Of a DNA stretch of 64,000 bases, positions 1 through 10,590 are shown one piece after another. Position 1 is the first letter of the stretch. Each line of letters starts with the position of its first letter. The notes beneath the pieces were generated by a model. That model was not told the origin of the DNA and searched no databases. It saw only the letters and a list, made by a program, of their open reading frames with translations. This DNA is from Stratiolaelaps scimitus (taxonomy: Eukaryota > Arthropoda > Arachnida > Mesostigmata > Laelapidae). The stretch is from the NCBI GenBank assembly GCA_019614645.1, contig JABWDB010000001.1:19509501-19573500 (forward strand), given 5' to 3'. Both the position numbers and the translations under genes were made by a program.

Positions 1-168
1 GTATTGTTAATTATAGTCATATAGAATAAAATTGTTCGTATTTGGCTACTTGATAGACTCATTCTATTTCGAAATATTTTGCGATAATATAAAATCTATT
101 GTATTCACAATATTACAGCAAACAGAAACAGCAAATGGCCTTAGCCAATGGCCAACATATTCGCGTAC

Positions 169-3100
169 CTGTGATGTATGGAGGAAACATTTTCTCCGGG
201 TATTCTTCTTGTGACAGATACCATTTTGAGTTTTTCCTACGGACCACCTAAGAGAAAGAAAAATTAAAAATAGAAAAGAGTTGGCAAGAGAAAGAGAGTA
301 TGAAATAAATATTAAAAGACACTCGAAACGTGAAAAATATGTTCGGGCAAATTATGAAAACATTTTTAAGTCCAAAATTCTATGTCGATAACACAGTGAT
401 GATAACTCCAGCCTAGTAGCCGGAACCTGTGTTATCCGACGCCACGCTATTCTTCTATCAGTAGCAGTATTTATTATTCTATTGTTTTTTTATTGTTATA
501 TTTCTATATGCATTTTATGTTTCCAACAAATACCAGATAGCTTCACTGCGCATTTCTACATATTTTCGAACAAATTTATAGACATTATTTATTATTGCTT
601 ATTGTTATATTTTACTTGTTCCTTATATCAACATTACAGATATGTTTTGGGCATTTAGTTCGATTGCTATGCTTTAATATACATGTTAATCTCTATTTTA
701 TTTATTTCACTATCATAACATGTTACCATTGCATGAACATGGATCGAATAGATCGGATAGTTTGTCGATTTCTTTTATTTTTTAAACTGTTTGAGTATCG
801 ACCAGCTAGATCTTTCGCTTCAAATGCACTGTCGACTAGCTATGTTTGAGGCCCAGCATAAACCGAGGTCGGAAATTGTTAAAGCTTCCGCACAACCTAC
901 CATAAGGACTCGCGCAGTTCGTCAATAAACTGCAAACGATTCTGAATAATCCAAGATTATAATGTAGATATTTGATGTTGCTTACGATGCTATAAAAGTG
1001 TCTTGGAAATTAAAGGGTTTACAAGGATTGTATATGATGCCTTTTCAATCCGATACCAGGAGTGACTAAAGTCATTATGGGGCTACTTGGGACAGTCTTC
1101 ACAGGGATGCACTTTGTCACAAATCGAAACGAAATACATTAATAACGTAGACGTCACTTGCCATGAGTAATTTGTGTATTGTAAGATGGGTAAACTCTGA
1201 CGATCGGTCAATTTCATATTTCCCGTCGCCTTTAGGCTGGCTTCAATGATGACAAGCATATAAATGGATGTTTTTTTACGAAAGCATCCCTTTTGGTTTA
1301 CAAAGAAGAAAACCTGTCGGCTCATAATGTACAAGAGGCCAGGTTCGGTTAGGTGTATCGGTGTAGCGCAAATATCGTACTTATCAAACCGTTGTGTTTA
1401 GCCAAATAGATAACTTCTTTTACTTCATCACGCATGTTGTGTAGAAATCAGTTGGGTATACTTGCAACATGCCTTCAGCTATGCAAGTGCTTAGCTGTGA
1501 AACACCTCTGACACGGTTGGTCCACTTTATGTCAGTATCAATGGTTCTAGTTATGTTTTAACCAAACTAAATTTTGCTATATTCTGTGTATTTATCTATC
1601 ACGCAATTATCAATCACAATCAGTGTTGATATTTAGTTCGGTATTGATATTACTTAGTTACCTCTGAATGGAATTTTAGGCCCGCGGTGAAAGCCCCGAG
1701 TGAACTCGATAGGAGTCTATCCAGCTCATGAAGTAGCTTAGGCACGTTGATCATAACATCGTCATCAGCCCTTATCTTAAATGGATTCGGATGAGTGGAA
1801 TGATTTAAAAAAAAAACAAATTATGCAACCGACGACGTAAGGCGTACTACATTTCGGTTAACGCTTATTTTAAATGTTATGTTACATACATATGCCAAAT
1901 TACATACTATACCGAGGTCCTAATATCGAAATAAATACGTCCGGATTAATATCATAATCGGTCATATTCATTATAGCACGGACACGCATCTATACTGACG
2001 TGAGCGATCGTATCTCTCAAGGAATTGAGCCCTAAGTATATGACAGTCAGTGAGCTGGACCATGTCTATGGGGTCTTCCTACATAACCTTCATTACAAGG
2101 GTTTGTTTCGAAGTTTTCCCTGAAAGTTAACAGGTTTCTCCATATAAAGTGCTTTTGTAGTTTTCATATTAAATTTCATATAAAAAATATACATTTCTCA
2201 CCAGAAAGACTGGATTATATCGCGATGCCCAGCCGAGCATCGTAACGAACTTGATGGTATTGTTTCGGTACGCGTCGTGAAAATCAAACTGCAGAATGTC
2301 GCCAAATTGTCTGGATTCGTTTTGTGCATTCATCTGTAACAAACTTAAATTTCGAAAGGGGGTATAAATTAAGTAACGTTAAGAGACATCTGCCTTATGG
2401 TGGAATGAACGCACAGGAATATTCCAAACCTGGTTAGTTTAACAGTATTATGCCAGACAGATTGCGAATATGCTAGCAGTATACACGCAATCACGTTCAG
2501 AATGCTAGGGTTTAGTGTTCTTATAGTTCCGTGTGCGTAAACCGAAGCCAAAAAACATTTTGATCACATTTCACAGTTAAAATAGCAACTACTGAATAGT
2601 TCGGTATCTCACAAAAAAAGCAACTCACCAGTTGTCGTTCAACAGCTGTTTTCATATTCAATATATGGTCATACAGCTATACATGTGTCATTTACCAAAC
2701 GTACGGTGTTAATAACTGATAGTAAATTATAGTATTTAGATTAGTAATTAGATATATATATATATATATATATAAATTAAGAGTTAATAACTAACAGTTC
2801 TCTCTTCGCCGAGTTCTATCACAGTAAATTGTTAAATCTTCTATGCTCACCGTTGCCTTTTTCTAATATGCAAATAACCTATGCTATATAAGGGCCCAAC
2901 CAAAAATGGCTCTAAGCTTATACGACCTCCACGATTTGAAAATTATAGTCTCACCTATTTTCATTTCGTCCAAGAACGAATACAACTCGGGCATTCACTC
3001 CACGGACAGCTTGTAGATCTTTCACCCATGTCTCTCTCACAGAACTTCGCCTTTCAACATTCGCTGGCGCTGACATAATCATGATAAGATACTGAACATT

Positions 3101-5278
3101 TCCATTGAAGTCTCTGGGTCGAATGAGTTCCGTAAAGTTGTAGCTATACCTGTGAACAACAACTTTAGTAAGTAGTGGAAAGTCTATACAAATGTGAATA
3201 ATGCTGAATTTAAATAGCCACATTGTAGTGGCTAATCTTGTGCATACCAATCTAATACATTCTTAGTGCCTATTTCATATGTTGAGATTCACTGAGCTGA
3301 CGAATTATCCCCCGGACCAAAATATTGGCGAAGCTATTGCAATCATAATTTATTTTCAAAAATTTACCCTTGAACTTCAAGTAACAATTCATATACCTGT
3401 CTTCTTCTTTAATCCGGAAGCAATTTCGGTCGGTGAGGTAGACTTTAGAAAATAGCTTGTATATTAAACCTAAGGTTAAACGACCTATTTGTAAGAGAAG
3501 TTAGAGACCGAACTTGGGACTGCAAAGCCCTGGTTGTGCTCCTGTACTAAATATAGTGGCACAATTTACACCAGGTGGGGTAATGACGAAATGGACACTC
3601 AACGTAGATGCATTCCAATATTTGTAAAACTCATGTTTAACTTCTTGGTTGATAATATCTGAGAGTAAAGCGCTTCTTAATATAAATATAGTATATTGAC
3701 CTCTTCCAGGTCAGTTGAGGTAGTTCTAAGGTGAACGCGTTTTGTTAAGCAGGCGGTGGACCCCATGCTCGCGAAAGCGGACCGCTCGTCCGGCGCGCAT
3801 TTATTGGATGGAATGATGCGGAAAAAGGAAGGATTAGAAAAGATAAGACGGCGGGACCTAGAAGGCCGACCGGGAGAGGCTTCTTCGGGCATTGGACCGG
3901 TTGTAGAGGATCTATTTTAACAAAAGGCATCCCCCTCCCCGGAGGACTCTGAGGACATACTGAATAAGTGGCTCCACGCCTCTGGGGAAGTTAAATAAAT
4001 AAATAGGTATTTAGTTCAGCGTATTCTCAAGACGTACGTTTTTGAACTGTCCATCCAGGAATAATTTGCATATTCCTTATATTCCTGATTTGTGGCCAGG
4101 ATTGAAGGCGGATTTGTCGTGCGGGGAACCGTAACCGCTGTTGTGATTATATTTTCTTTCGCTGTTCGCTTTACGTCGTGGTCAGTAAGAGACATCGCTG
4201 TTGTGGACTGAAAGCCCCCAAATAAAACATCGTTTGTTTTTAAATAACGCATTTTTTATAAACTGAAATATAGGAGGCACAAGGCTTAGGTGTACTGAGT
4301 AAATTATGCTTATGCACGCATCCGTCTAAAGTACCTGATTTACCCCTCACTTACCATGTACTTAACCATTGTAAAACCGTAGTTCGCTCAATAAGCCACA
4401 ATCTTAATGAATTAATGAAAAATAAGGTATTATAGTAAAAGAAATTTAAATTTTTTTTTAATTTTATTTTAAATGAGAGCGAGTACTACTTTAGATCGAT
4501 AAGTGTGGGAAGAGTATTATAGCAGTAGTTGACTGAACCTCGAACAGAACTCTGGCTCCTGTCAGATCATCGTGACAGAATCGTCCGGAGGTTCTCAGAT
4601 GAAACAATAGTGTTTGTGCCACTGTCTAGTAACCAATAAATGGAGTGTTAGGATACTGCAACGTCTGATATCTATCGCGCCATACGCTGTCCGCAGCTTT
4701 TTTTTTAGAGGAGGAAATTTTCTTCAAACGCACGGACACCACCAGAGACATTCCAACCTCCATGAAAGTGGGCCGATCCAGTGCAGGGTTGACGTGGATG
4801 TCAAAACGCCTCTGCCTGCTAAAGTCACCATCCTCCGCTGAGAGTGTATCTCTTCCCCAGAGTCGCCACGACGTTGTCCGCTGCTGGTTGAATGAGAAGT
4901 ACAAGAAGGTGAATGTCTATATTCCAACTAATTTTTCGTAAAATCGTACTTTGCCTGATATTAACACCTGTAATAGATGTAATGTTCTTATAGGTTTTGG
5001 TGAATCATCGACTTTTCTTGTTTGATTACGTCGAACGGTGACGAGCGTCCATCTAGTCATACAGTTATAAATGTATCTGTTTGCATCCTATCTTTATTAG
5101 TTGCGAGTGAACATATCGGGCTGTGAAAAAATTATACCTGATATCTGTCTCCTTTTAGCAACACGAGGCAGCACAGAAGCAGTCCAGCCACGAAAAATGA
5201 GATAGTCAGCTTCTTTCCTGTGATCCAATATAACTTCCGGATCCCTACAATCAATGGTTTATACTTGGGTTTGCCCAT
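169..5278 (-). CDS. GT31 beta-1,3-glycosyltransferase, gene A (exons 1-6, runs off left edge)
   Basis: Type II Golgi glycosyltransferase of the beta-1,3-galactosyltransferase family. Exons on the minus strand: 5138-5278, 4038-4207, 2955-3149, 2202-2343, 1662-1775 and 169-247. They join in frame for 280 codons plus one base, and every border is GT/AG. The cytosolic tail is followed by a membrane anchor at residues 24-41. Exon 3 holds VRETW (141-145) and FVLG. Exon 4 holds FGDILQFDFHDAYRNNT. Exon 5 has RADDD, the metal-binding DDD at about 220-222. Exon 6 has KWYLSQEEYP and FPPYITG. Exons 7 and 8 (EDVY motif and C-terminus) must lie left of the window. Exon lengths equal those of gene D, its closest paralogue here. 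I see no disabling change. Family assignment is strong; the acceptor is unknown. Confidence 0.9.
2752..2774. repeat. (TA)n microsatellite in gene A intron 3
   Basis: Pure TA dinucleotide run of about 23 bp between exons 3 and 4 of gene A. Similar runs occur at 34375-34400, 34931-34968 and 42008-42028. Confidence 0.9.
3755..3995 (+). mobile_element. Possible short retroelement insert in gene A intron 2
   Basis: A G+C-richer stretch lies inside otherwise AT-rich intron 2. It has an open plus-strand frame (QAVDPMLAKADRSSG... ending at a stop near 3919) and finishes in a TAAATAAATAAATA-like tail at about 3982-3995. The same intron of gene D (around 40500-40560) has matching flanking sequence but not this segment, which suggests an insertion after duplication. 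I do not recognise the peptide; a truncated LINE gag fragment or a SINE is possible. Confidence 0.35.
4698..4880 (-). mobile_element. R1-type LINE 3' end fragment in gene A intron 1
   Basis: Read on the minus strand this matches the last 140 or so bases of the R1 element ending at 13199. It includes the stretch around AGGCAGAGGCGTTTTG and ends in an A run (plus-strand T run at 4698-4706). Only the 3' end is present, as expected for a strongly 5'-truncated copy made by target-primed reverse transcription. The right border is approximate. Confidence 0.75.
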
Positions 5279-5290
5279 CTTTCAGTTGAT

Positions 5291-7780
5291 CTACAGGACA
5301 TCCAATAGGTACAAGGAGCGCTTAATATCGTTGTTATTCGATGACGCCTATTCAGGGTATTAACATTTGTCTGTAAAAGATCAATCCGACGCAAATTAGA
5401 CTTTATTCAGTCCAAGCATAGATATGTAATAAGGTACAATATATTGTACAGGCCTGATAGCTTACGTACAAATACGCCCGCTTCTATCTCTGGAGTACTA
5501 ATGCACACAACTTTGGCTGATGTTTCGTCGGACGCTATATGCAATAATCGGCCCTGTTCATAAAAGAACTGTGCGCGATCCAGTCGCCACTACGTCAAGT
5601 AATCTCAAATACAGTGACTATGTATCAGACCTTGTGACTCGTGCAGCCGAAAGACCTAACTTCTATTGTTAGCGAATCTAATATGTATTATATATGCGAT
5701 TATTCAATTGTTACTTGCTGTCGATTATCATGTACACGTATACTGCTTACCACATAGAACATGCTAAGGATATGAAGCTTTTACAGCGTGCATAAAATTT
5801 ATTTGTGCGGCATGTTGCTTTTAGACAGAAATTTGGTTGCAAGGCAGTTCACTATAACGATAGAAGCACGATCACAGGCGCACATACTTTGTTAGTATGA
5901 CTTGTATTTTCTGAAAAGACTGAGGAACCAGCCTGTACCAGGTCGAGGAGTCCCTCGCGATGATTGCCGCTGCTACTACGGTGCCTGGATTGAACATACA
6001 ACCAAACGAGATAGCAACAAAAGCTGGTATTAGTCGCGTATTTCTCTTGGCCTCCTCTCCCCCCAGCTCTCCGCGCAAACAACAAAACATCGCATCCCTT
6101 TGGCCTTATTAAAATAAAAAAAACATTTTACGACCCTGGCGGATGCTATGTGCGTAACGTGCAGAAATCTTCTTTTTATTATATTAGAAGGCCATGATCT
6201 TCTTTATATTTGGTTAAAACGACAAATAAAAACAAAATCATGGCAACTTATCATTAATGTTTCCACCGTTTCTATCTATATTCGAATTTTTCTCTTCGTT
6301 TATTCTTGTCAATGTCAGTTGCGGAATCGTTCGTTTCGACGAGTGGCTTTGGTAGCGGGCTTATATTTATTGCGTACAGCTTTTTTTTAATTAGACAGTT
6401 AATTGAATTTAACTTAATGTAACAGTGATCCCTTACATAGAATACCCTCAGGCTATTAGCTGAGCTGTATGAAGCTCTCAACATTAGACATAAAATGGCA
6501 TGTTTCTATACTTCAAATCAATCGTTTTCGATTTTTTGTTGTGTTCCACCATTTCACTAGAATTTAAAACCATTAAGAGCAGGGATGAGAGTCACGAAGT
6601 CGGTCAGGGGCTGAACGTCACTGCCGATGCATACATAATCTGGGAACCCAGCGGATCTCGAAATTTTCGCACATATCCTTCAAATAAGATGATGTTGCCA
6701 ACATTCTAGAACTATTTGACAAAAAGTCAGACATTTATTCAAAATCGTGTATAATCGTATATCAACTCTGGTGTTATGTTCCCGTTGCAGAGGAAGGACA
6801 GAGCTTTTGAACGAACGGCGGATGTAAAGTGGCCGCAAAGAATGAGGGGAAAGCAATTAAAGCAACGTCAGATAGACGTTACCCAAGACGTAGGTAACGA
6901 CCCAATATATGAATGATAAATTATTCATTATATGAAATACTCATAATAAACTCTTACCTAAATGTTGGTGTACCGGCTAGATACGTTCATGATATTGCAG
7001 CGTTCACGAAGACACAGCCGATACCAAATCGGATTGATTGGTTGCTGCTGAGACAGCAGCTGCTGATTGAGACAGCACCAAAAAGCCGACCTGCAATAGC
7101 GCCGAATTATACTATAATAGATAACGTCAACCTGTTGAATGGCCAAACAACGCAATTAGCAATAAAGTTTGAATAAAGGGTTGCTTTCAAATCGGGCCGG
7201 AAATTTCTCACCCCGCCATGGGCAATATCAAATGGGGATAGCGGCAGAAACTCTCCAATATAATAATGTCACAAATATTTGTGATTTTCACGCTGGCAAA
7301 ACGAAGAACAACGACGAGAGAGTGGATACTGAGGGACCTAGGAGAAATATCGAACTCGGTGAGCAACACATAGCAACTTCTCGAATTCTACTCATTTTAT
7401 ACATCTGCTGATTGTTTCGTAAGGTAGGCGTGCCGAACTGGACGCTGATACATTTGTTGGGATAGGTTGTGCGAAAATTTTGGAGATTAGATGGCTTCTG
7501 AGACGTCAATTCGGTATGTGTTGGCCTCGGTCGACACCGTGACTCTGTTTTGCCTCTAAATAGTTTTAAATTTTGGAAGTAATGTTGTGGCTTTCTCAGA
7601 TGTCGTATGATGTTATCCTGCTTGTGATATGTTTGTTTGGATGATTTGCGAAAATTTGAAGTTAAGTGCATTCCGTCCGGCCTCATAGGACGAAAGTCTG
7701 GGATAACAGACTTCCCCGTAGCTAGTCGTTGCGGCCGATTAAAAATAGATAAATAGTCATTTATCAGATCATACTATTTA
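5291..7780. other. Upstream region of gene A; no further gene recognised
   Basis: Exon 1 of gene A may begin at about 5290, after a CTGTAG acceptor, so part of its 5' leader lies upstream. Bases 5300-5560 resemble 41754-42080 upstream of gene D (shared ATTCGATGACG, TTGTCTGTAAA and ACTTTAT landmarks). This shows the duplicated unit extended past the start codon. The rest has only short frames. One frame at 5872-6090 (minus) weakly recalls exon 7 of the family but is not convincing. Nothing else is supportable up to 7780. Confidence 0.5.
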
Positions 7781-7849
7781 TCACGCTGACGATCCGATCA
7801 TGTATAGCCATTTTCCAATGAAGTTGTATGGAACGCCAAAGTATCTCAC

Positions 7850-8106
7850 CTGAGGTACAGATGATCCTTTTTGCCAAGGTTGTGTAACACGCTGTGATAT
7901 TATAAAAACCTGCATCACTTGCGAGCTCAAAAACTAACTGAAACAAGACTGACACTCAGATCGGTATGAAATAGAGTTCAATAGGAGCGAAGTATTAGAG
8001 AAGAGAAAACATCGCTCGACGTTATAAAATAGCGTAGTGATGCTTTATGCAGGTTGCGAGCAACGACGGCCACAGCTGGCAATAATGATCACAGCTGGTG
8101 ACTTTC
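7850..8106 (-). promoter_or_regulatory. GT31-type promoter and noncoding exon 0 (gene A distal promoter or orphan)
   Basis: The block matches the one upstream of gene B. In minus-strand order it has two CAGCTG E-box-like motifs (about 8070-8100), a TATTTCAT box (7966-7973), an arthropod-type initiator TCAGTC about 20 bp downstream (7947-7952), about 100 nt of leader, then a CAG/GTGAGATAC splice donor at 7850/7849. If used, intron 0 to gene A would be about 2.6 kb. It could instead be a leftover from a lost copy. Promoter function is inferred from conservation and motif order only. Confidence 0.55.
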
Positions 8107-8153
8107 CAATATTAATGTTGGAAGCAAAAAAAATCGCAATCTAAAAGCTCATA

Positions 8154-8343
8154 CAGTGGTGTTCATGAACATAACGCACCCTATATTTCAACAAATCGTT
8201 ACAAAGAATACAAAATTGAGGGATTTATTCTGAATCAGATTTATGTACGTGCCAATTAACATACACACCACAAAGAACAGCGCATATGACATCGCATGCA
8301 GCCTGCTTCAATAAAATGTATCATATTTCGGTTGTGCAAAATG
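8154..8343 (+). repeat. Left terminal inverted repeat of the Tc1-like element
   Basis: Pairs with 9396-9571 in inverted orientation. Shared landmarks are ACCACAAAGAACAGCGCATATG, split by a small duplication in this arm, and CATATTTCGGTT at the inner edge. The arms differ by several substitutions and small indels, so the copy is not recent. Confidence 0.9.
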
Positions 8344-8420
8344 GTAACGCACCTTCAGTTATCGAGTGATTTCGTTGAATTAATCCAGTTTGTGTTGAGC
8401 ATTCAAGTTGTACTGTAGTC

Positions 8421-9303
8421 ATGGGACACGCGTCGAGCCTTACTGATGCAGAGAAAGAAGTTATTACTGCTTTACACCGAGCAGAAAAGACCCAGGTTGA
8501 AATTGCCCGAGAAATTGGCAGAAATCGTCGGGTAGTGCAAAATTATTTGCGCAGTCCGTCGACTTAAGGTACTAATAAGTCTAAAGGACGTTCACGAAAG
8601 ATTAGCCAGGGAACAGGCCATGCACATCTGTCGATTGGCCGACTAAACTTCGCCCGCAACAATATGGCCAGAGATGGGAAATGGGTGAGTATTGGAGCAA
8701 CGTTTTTTAAAGAGTATCTTGTGGGTGCACATCTATCTGAAAGGTGCTGTGCTGTTTCAGGTCATCTTCAGTGACGAAAAGAAATTCAATTTCAACGGGC
8801 CAGATGGATTCAACGGTTATTGGCATGATGTACGTAAAGAGCCGCGGTAGTTCTCAAATCACAACTTCGGTGGCGGGACCATTATGGTTTGGGGAGCTTT
8901 CATTTCTTTCGACTTCCACTCGCTTTCATTTTATCTCGAATGAATAGCGAGGACTATCAGTAGATGTGGACCAACAACCTACTGCCGTTTAGGAACGGAT
9001 TTCATCGACTGCCAATTGTTTTCCAACACGATAACTCTTGAATTCACGCCAGTGCTAGTAGATGTGCGTGGTTAGCACGGCATGACATTAAAATCCTAGA
9101 GTGGCCACCATGTTTCCCTGATCTCAACCCGATGTAGAACCTCTGGGACATTCTTGTCCGACGTGTTTATGCGTCAAATCAACAGTATACATCCGTGGGA
9201 GCACTAAAAGAGGCGTTGTTGGTCGCCTGGGGAGGTGTCAGCGACCAGATCCTGCTAAACCTCATTGATAGTATGCCAAACCGAGTCTTTGACATTATAT
9301 AAT
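8421..9303 (+). pseudogene. Tc1-like transposase, broken
   Basis: ATG at 8421 opens a helix-turn-helix region (LTDAEKEVITALHRAEKTQ, then IAREIGRNRRVV). A TAA follows after about 48 codons. After a likely deletion the frame resumes with RLNFARNNMARDGKW. Bases 8685-8760 (GTGAGT...TTTCAG) look like a 76-bp spliceosomal intron; splicing them out joins GKW to VIFSDEKKFNFNGPDG, the first catalytic Asp region. GGGTIMVWGAF, a degraded HDN block, LEWPPCFPDLNP and NLWDIL follow. These are Tc1/IS630 landmarks. The gene is inactive through stops and frameshifts. Confidence 0.85.
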
Positions 9304-9395
9304 AATTAGCAGAGGGGGTGTACACGGTACTAATTAGCATAAGAAAACGAGAATTAATTCAGCAAGCACACACAATAACTGAATGACTGCGATAT

Positions 9396-9571
9396 CATTT
9401 TGCATAACCGAAATATGACACATTTTATTCTAGCAGGCTGCATATGCGCTGTTCTTTGTGGTATGTATGTTATTTGTTACATTAATCTGATACAGAATAA
9501 TGCCTCAACTGTGTATTCTTTGTAGCCATTTGTTGAAATATAGAGGTGCGTCAAGTTAATGCACACCACTG
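9396..9571 (-). repeat. Right terminal inverted repeat of the Tc1-like element
   Basis: Inverted partner of 8154-8343, ending CACCACTG against the flanking TA. About 14 bp shorter than the left arm. Confidence 0.9.
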
Positions 9572-9984
9572 TATAACTTTCATGGCCATAAGAATGCATG
9601 GCAAAAAAGTTGAACAAAATATTCATGTTAAGAATAGCTTGAATTTGAAATAATCTTATTTTCAGAACAGAAGCGATTGATGTTCATTCATCCAGTGACA
9701 TTTATTGGCGGAACTGCAATTTTACAATGCTTAAGTTCTCGTAAAAGTAATAGTAAAATTGTTTAGTACAACATTGGTACGAGTACACTGTGACTCCGAT
9801 TTATTTTCAGAGCAAAACACAATCTAAATTTGCTCGAACTATTTACAGCCACTTAGCTTCTTACCTTAACTAAGATATGATATGAGTTGAGCCCCATCTC
9901 ATTAAAAATGTAAATATAAGTAAGGTTACAACCGGCACCGTCGGCGCAGAAGCTGCATATAACATAAACACTGAAAATGTACAC

Positions 9985-10590
9985 AACAGGTAAAGGTTTA
10001 TTGGTTTATTGAAGGAGCTGCAATTAGAGCCGCAGGTAGAGGATAAAAGGAAAAAATAACTGTACATTCACCCGCACCTTTCCTTGACGGTTTGATTTCC
10101 CGCATTATGATGCACAATAAAATAAACTTTTTTATTGCACTCCTTAGCTCCCTGGCAAATATTTTTGCTGAGGAAAGAAACCGTATCTCACGAGGGAGCG
10201 GGCTCAAGATGGCAGGCAGGCGATGGCCTAGAGAGTGGCGAGTAGACTCTTGAATGGCGAGGGGCTTCGCAAATGCAGTAGCATGGAGAGAAGTATTTCT
10301 TCCCGTGGGATAGATTGGAAACGTGATGTCACCCGATATTTTGACCTTTATCATTTTGTAGCCAACGAAGGCTGTCTGAACTGTACTGACTTTGCCTACA
10401 CGAAAAAGTCCAAAACTATCGAAAACGTCAGCAACCGAGTCACTGTGACGTCTGCCCAAAATAGCACGAAGAATATCATTCTGGATGGTTTCCGCTCTGA
10501 GCAGCATCCTTTGATGGCCGCTGCCCCATATAATGATAACGTAGTAGAGTACAGGGAATAAGAGCAGTTTGTACACCATAAGCAGACTAG
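9985..10590 (-). mobile_element. CR1/L2-like LINE 3' fragment (RT C-terminal domain and tail)
   Basis: The minus-strand frame from about 10590 reads LLLFPVLYYVIIIWGS, ILRAILGRRHSDSVADVF and SLGHRLPAILSPLPREIR, the usual C-terminal region after the reverse transcriptase of CR1/L2/jockey-type LINEs. After the coding part, at 10025-9985, comes a short tail (GCAGCTCCTTCAATAAACC followed by AATAAACCTTTACC). Two SINEs in this window share that tail. The 5' side is cut at about 10590, exactly where the R1 element begins, so R1 probably inserted into this LINE or the two met by rearrangement. There is no intact frame for the whole protein. Confidence 0.75.

Larger units (their letters stand above)
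8154..9571 (+). mobile_element. Tc1/mariner-superfamily DNA transposon with long inverted repeats
   Basis: The element starts CAGTGGTG and ends CACCACTG, and is flanked by TA on both sides (8152-8153 and 9572-9573), the Tc1/mariner target duplication. Inverted repeats of about 176-190 bp (8154-8343 and 9396-9571) enclose a decayed transposase gene. Total length is 1418 bp. It is non-autonomous in its present state because the transposase has stops and frameshifts. Confidence 0.93.

Noticed and set aside
5872..6090. Possible decayed exon 7 of a GT31 gene (minus; MFNPGTVVAA)
   Set aside because: About 20 bases resemble exon 7 of gene B but the rest does not follow. No acceptor or donor in place; chance similarity is likely.
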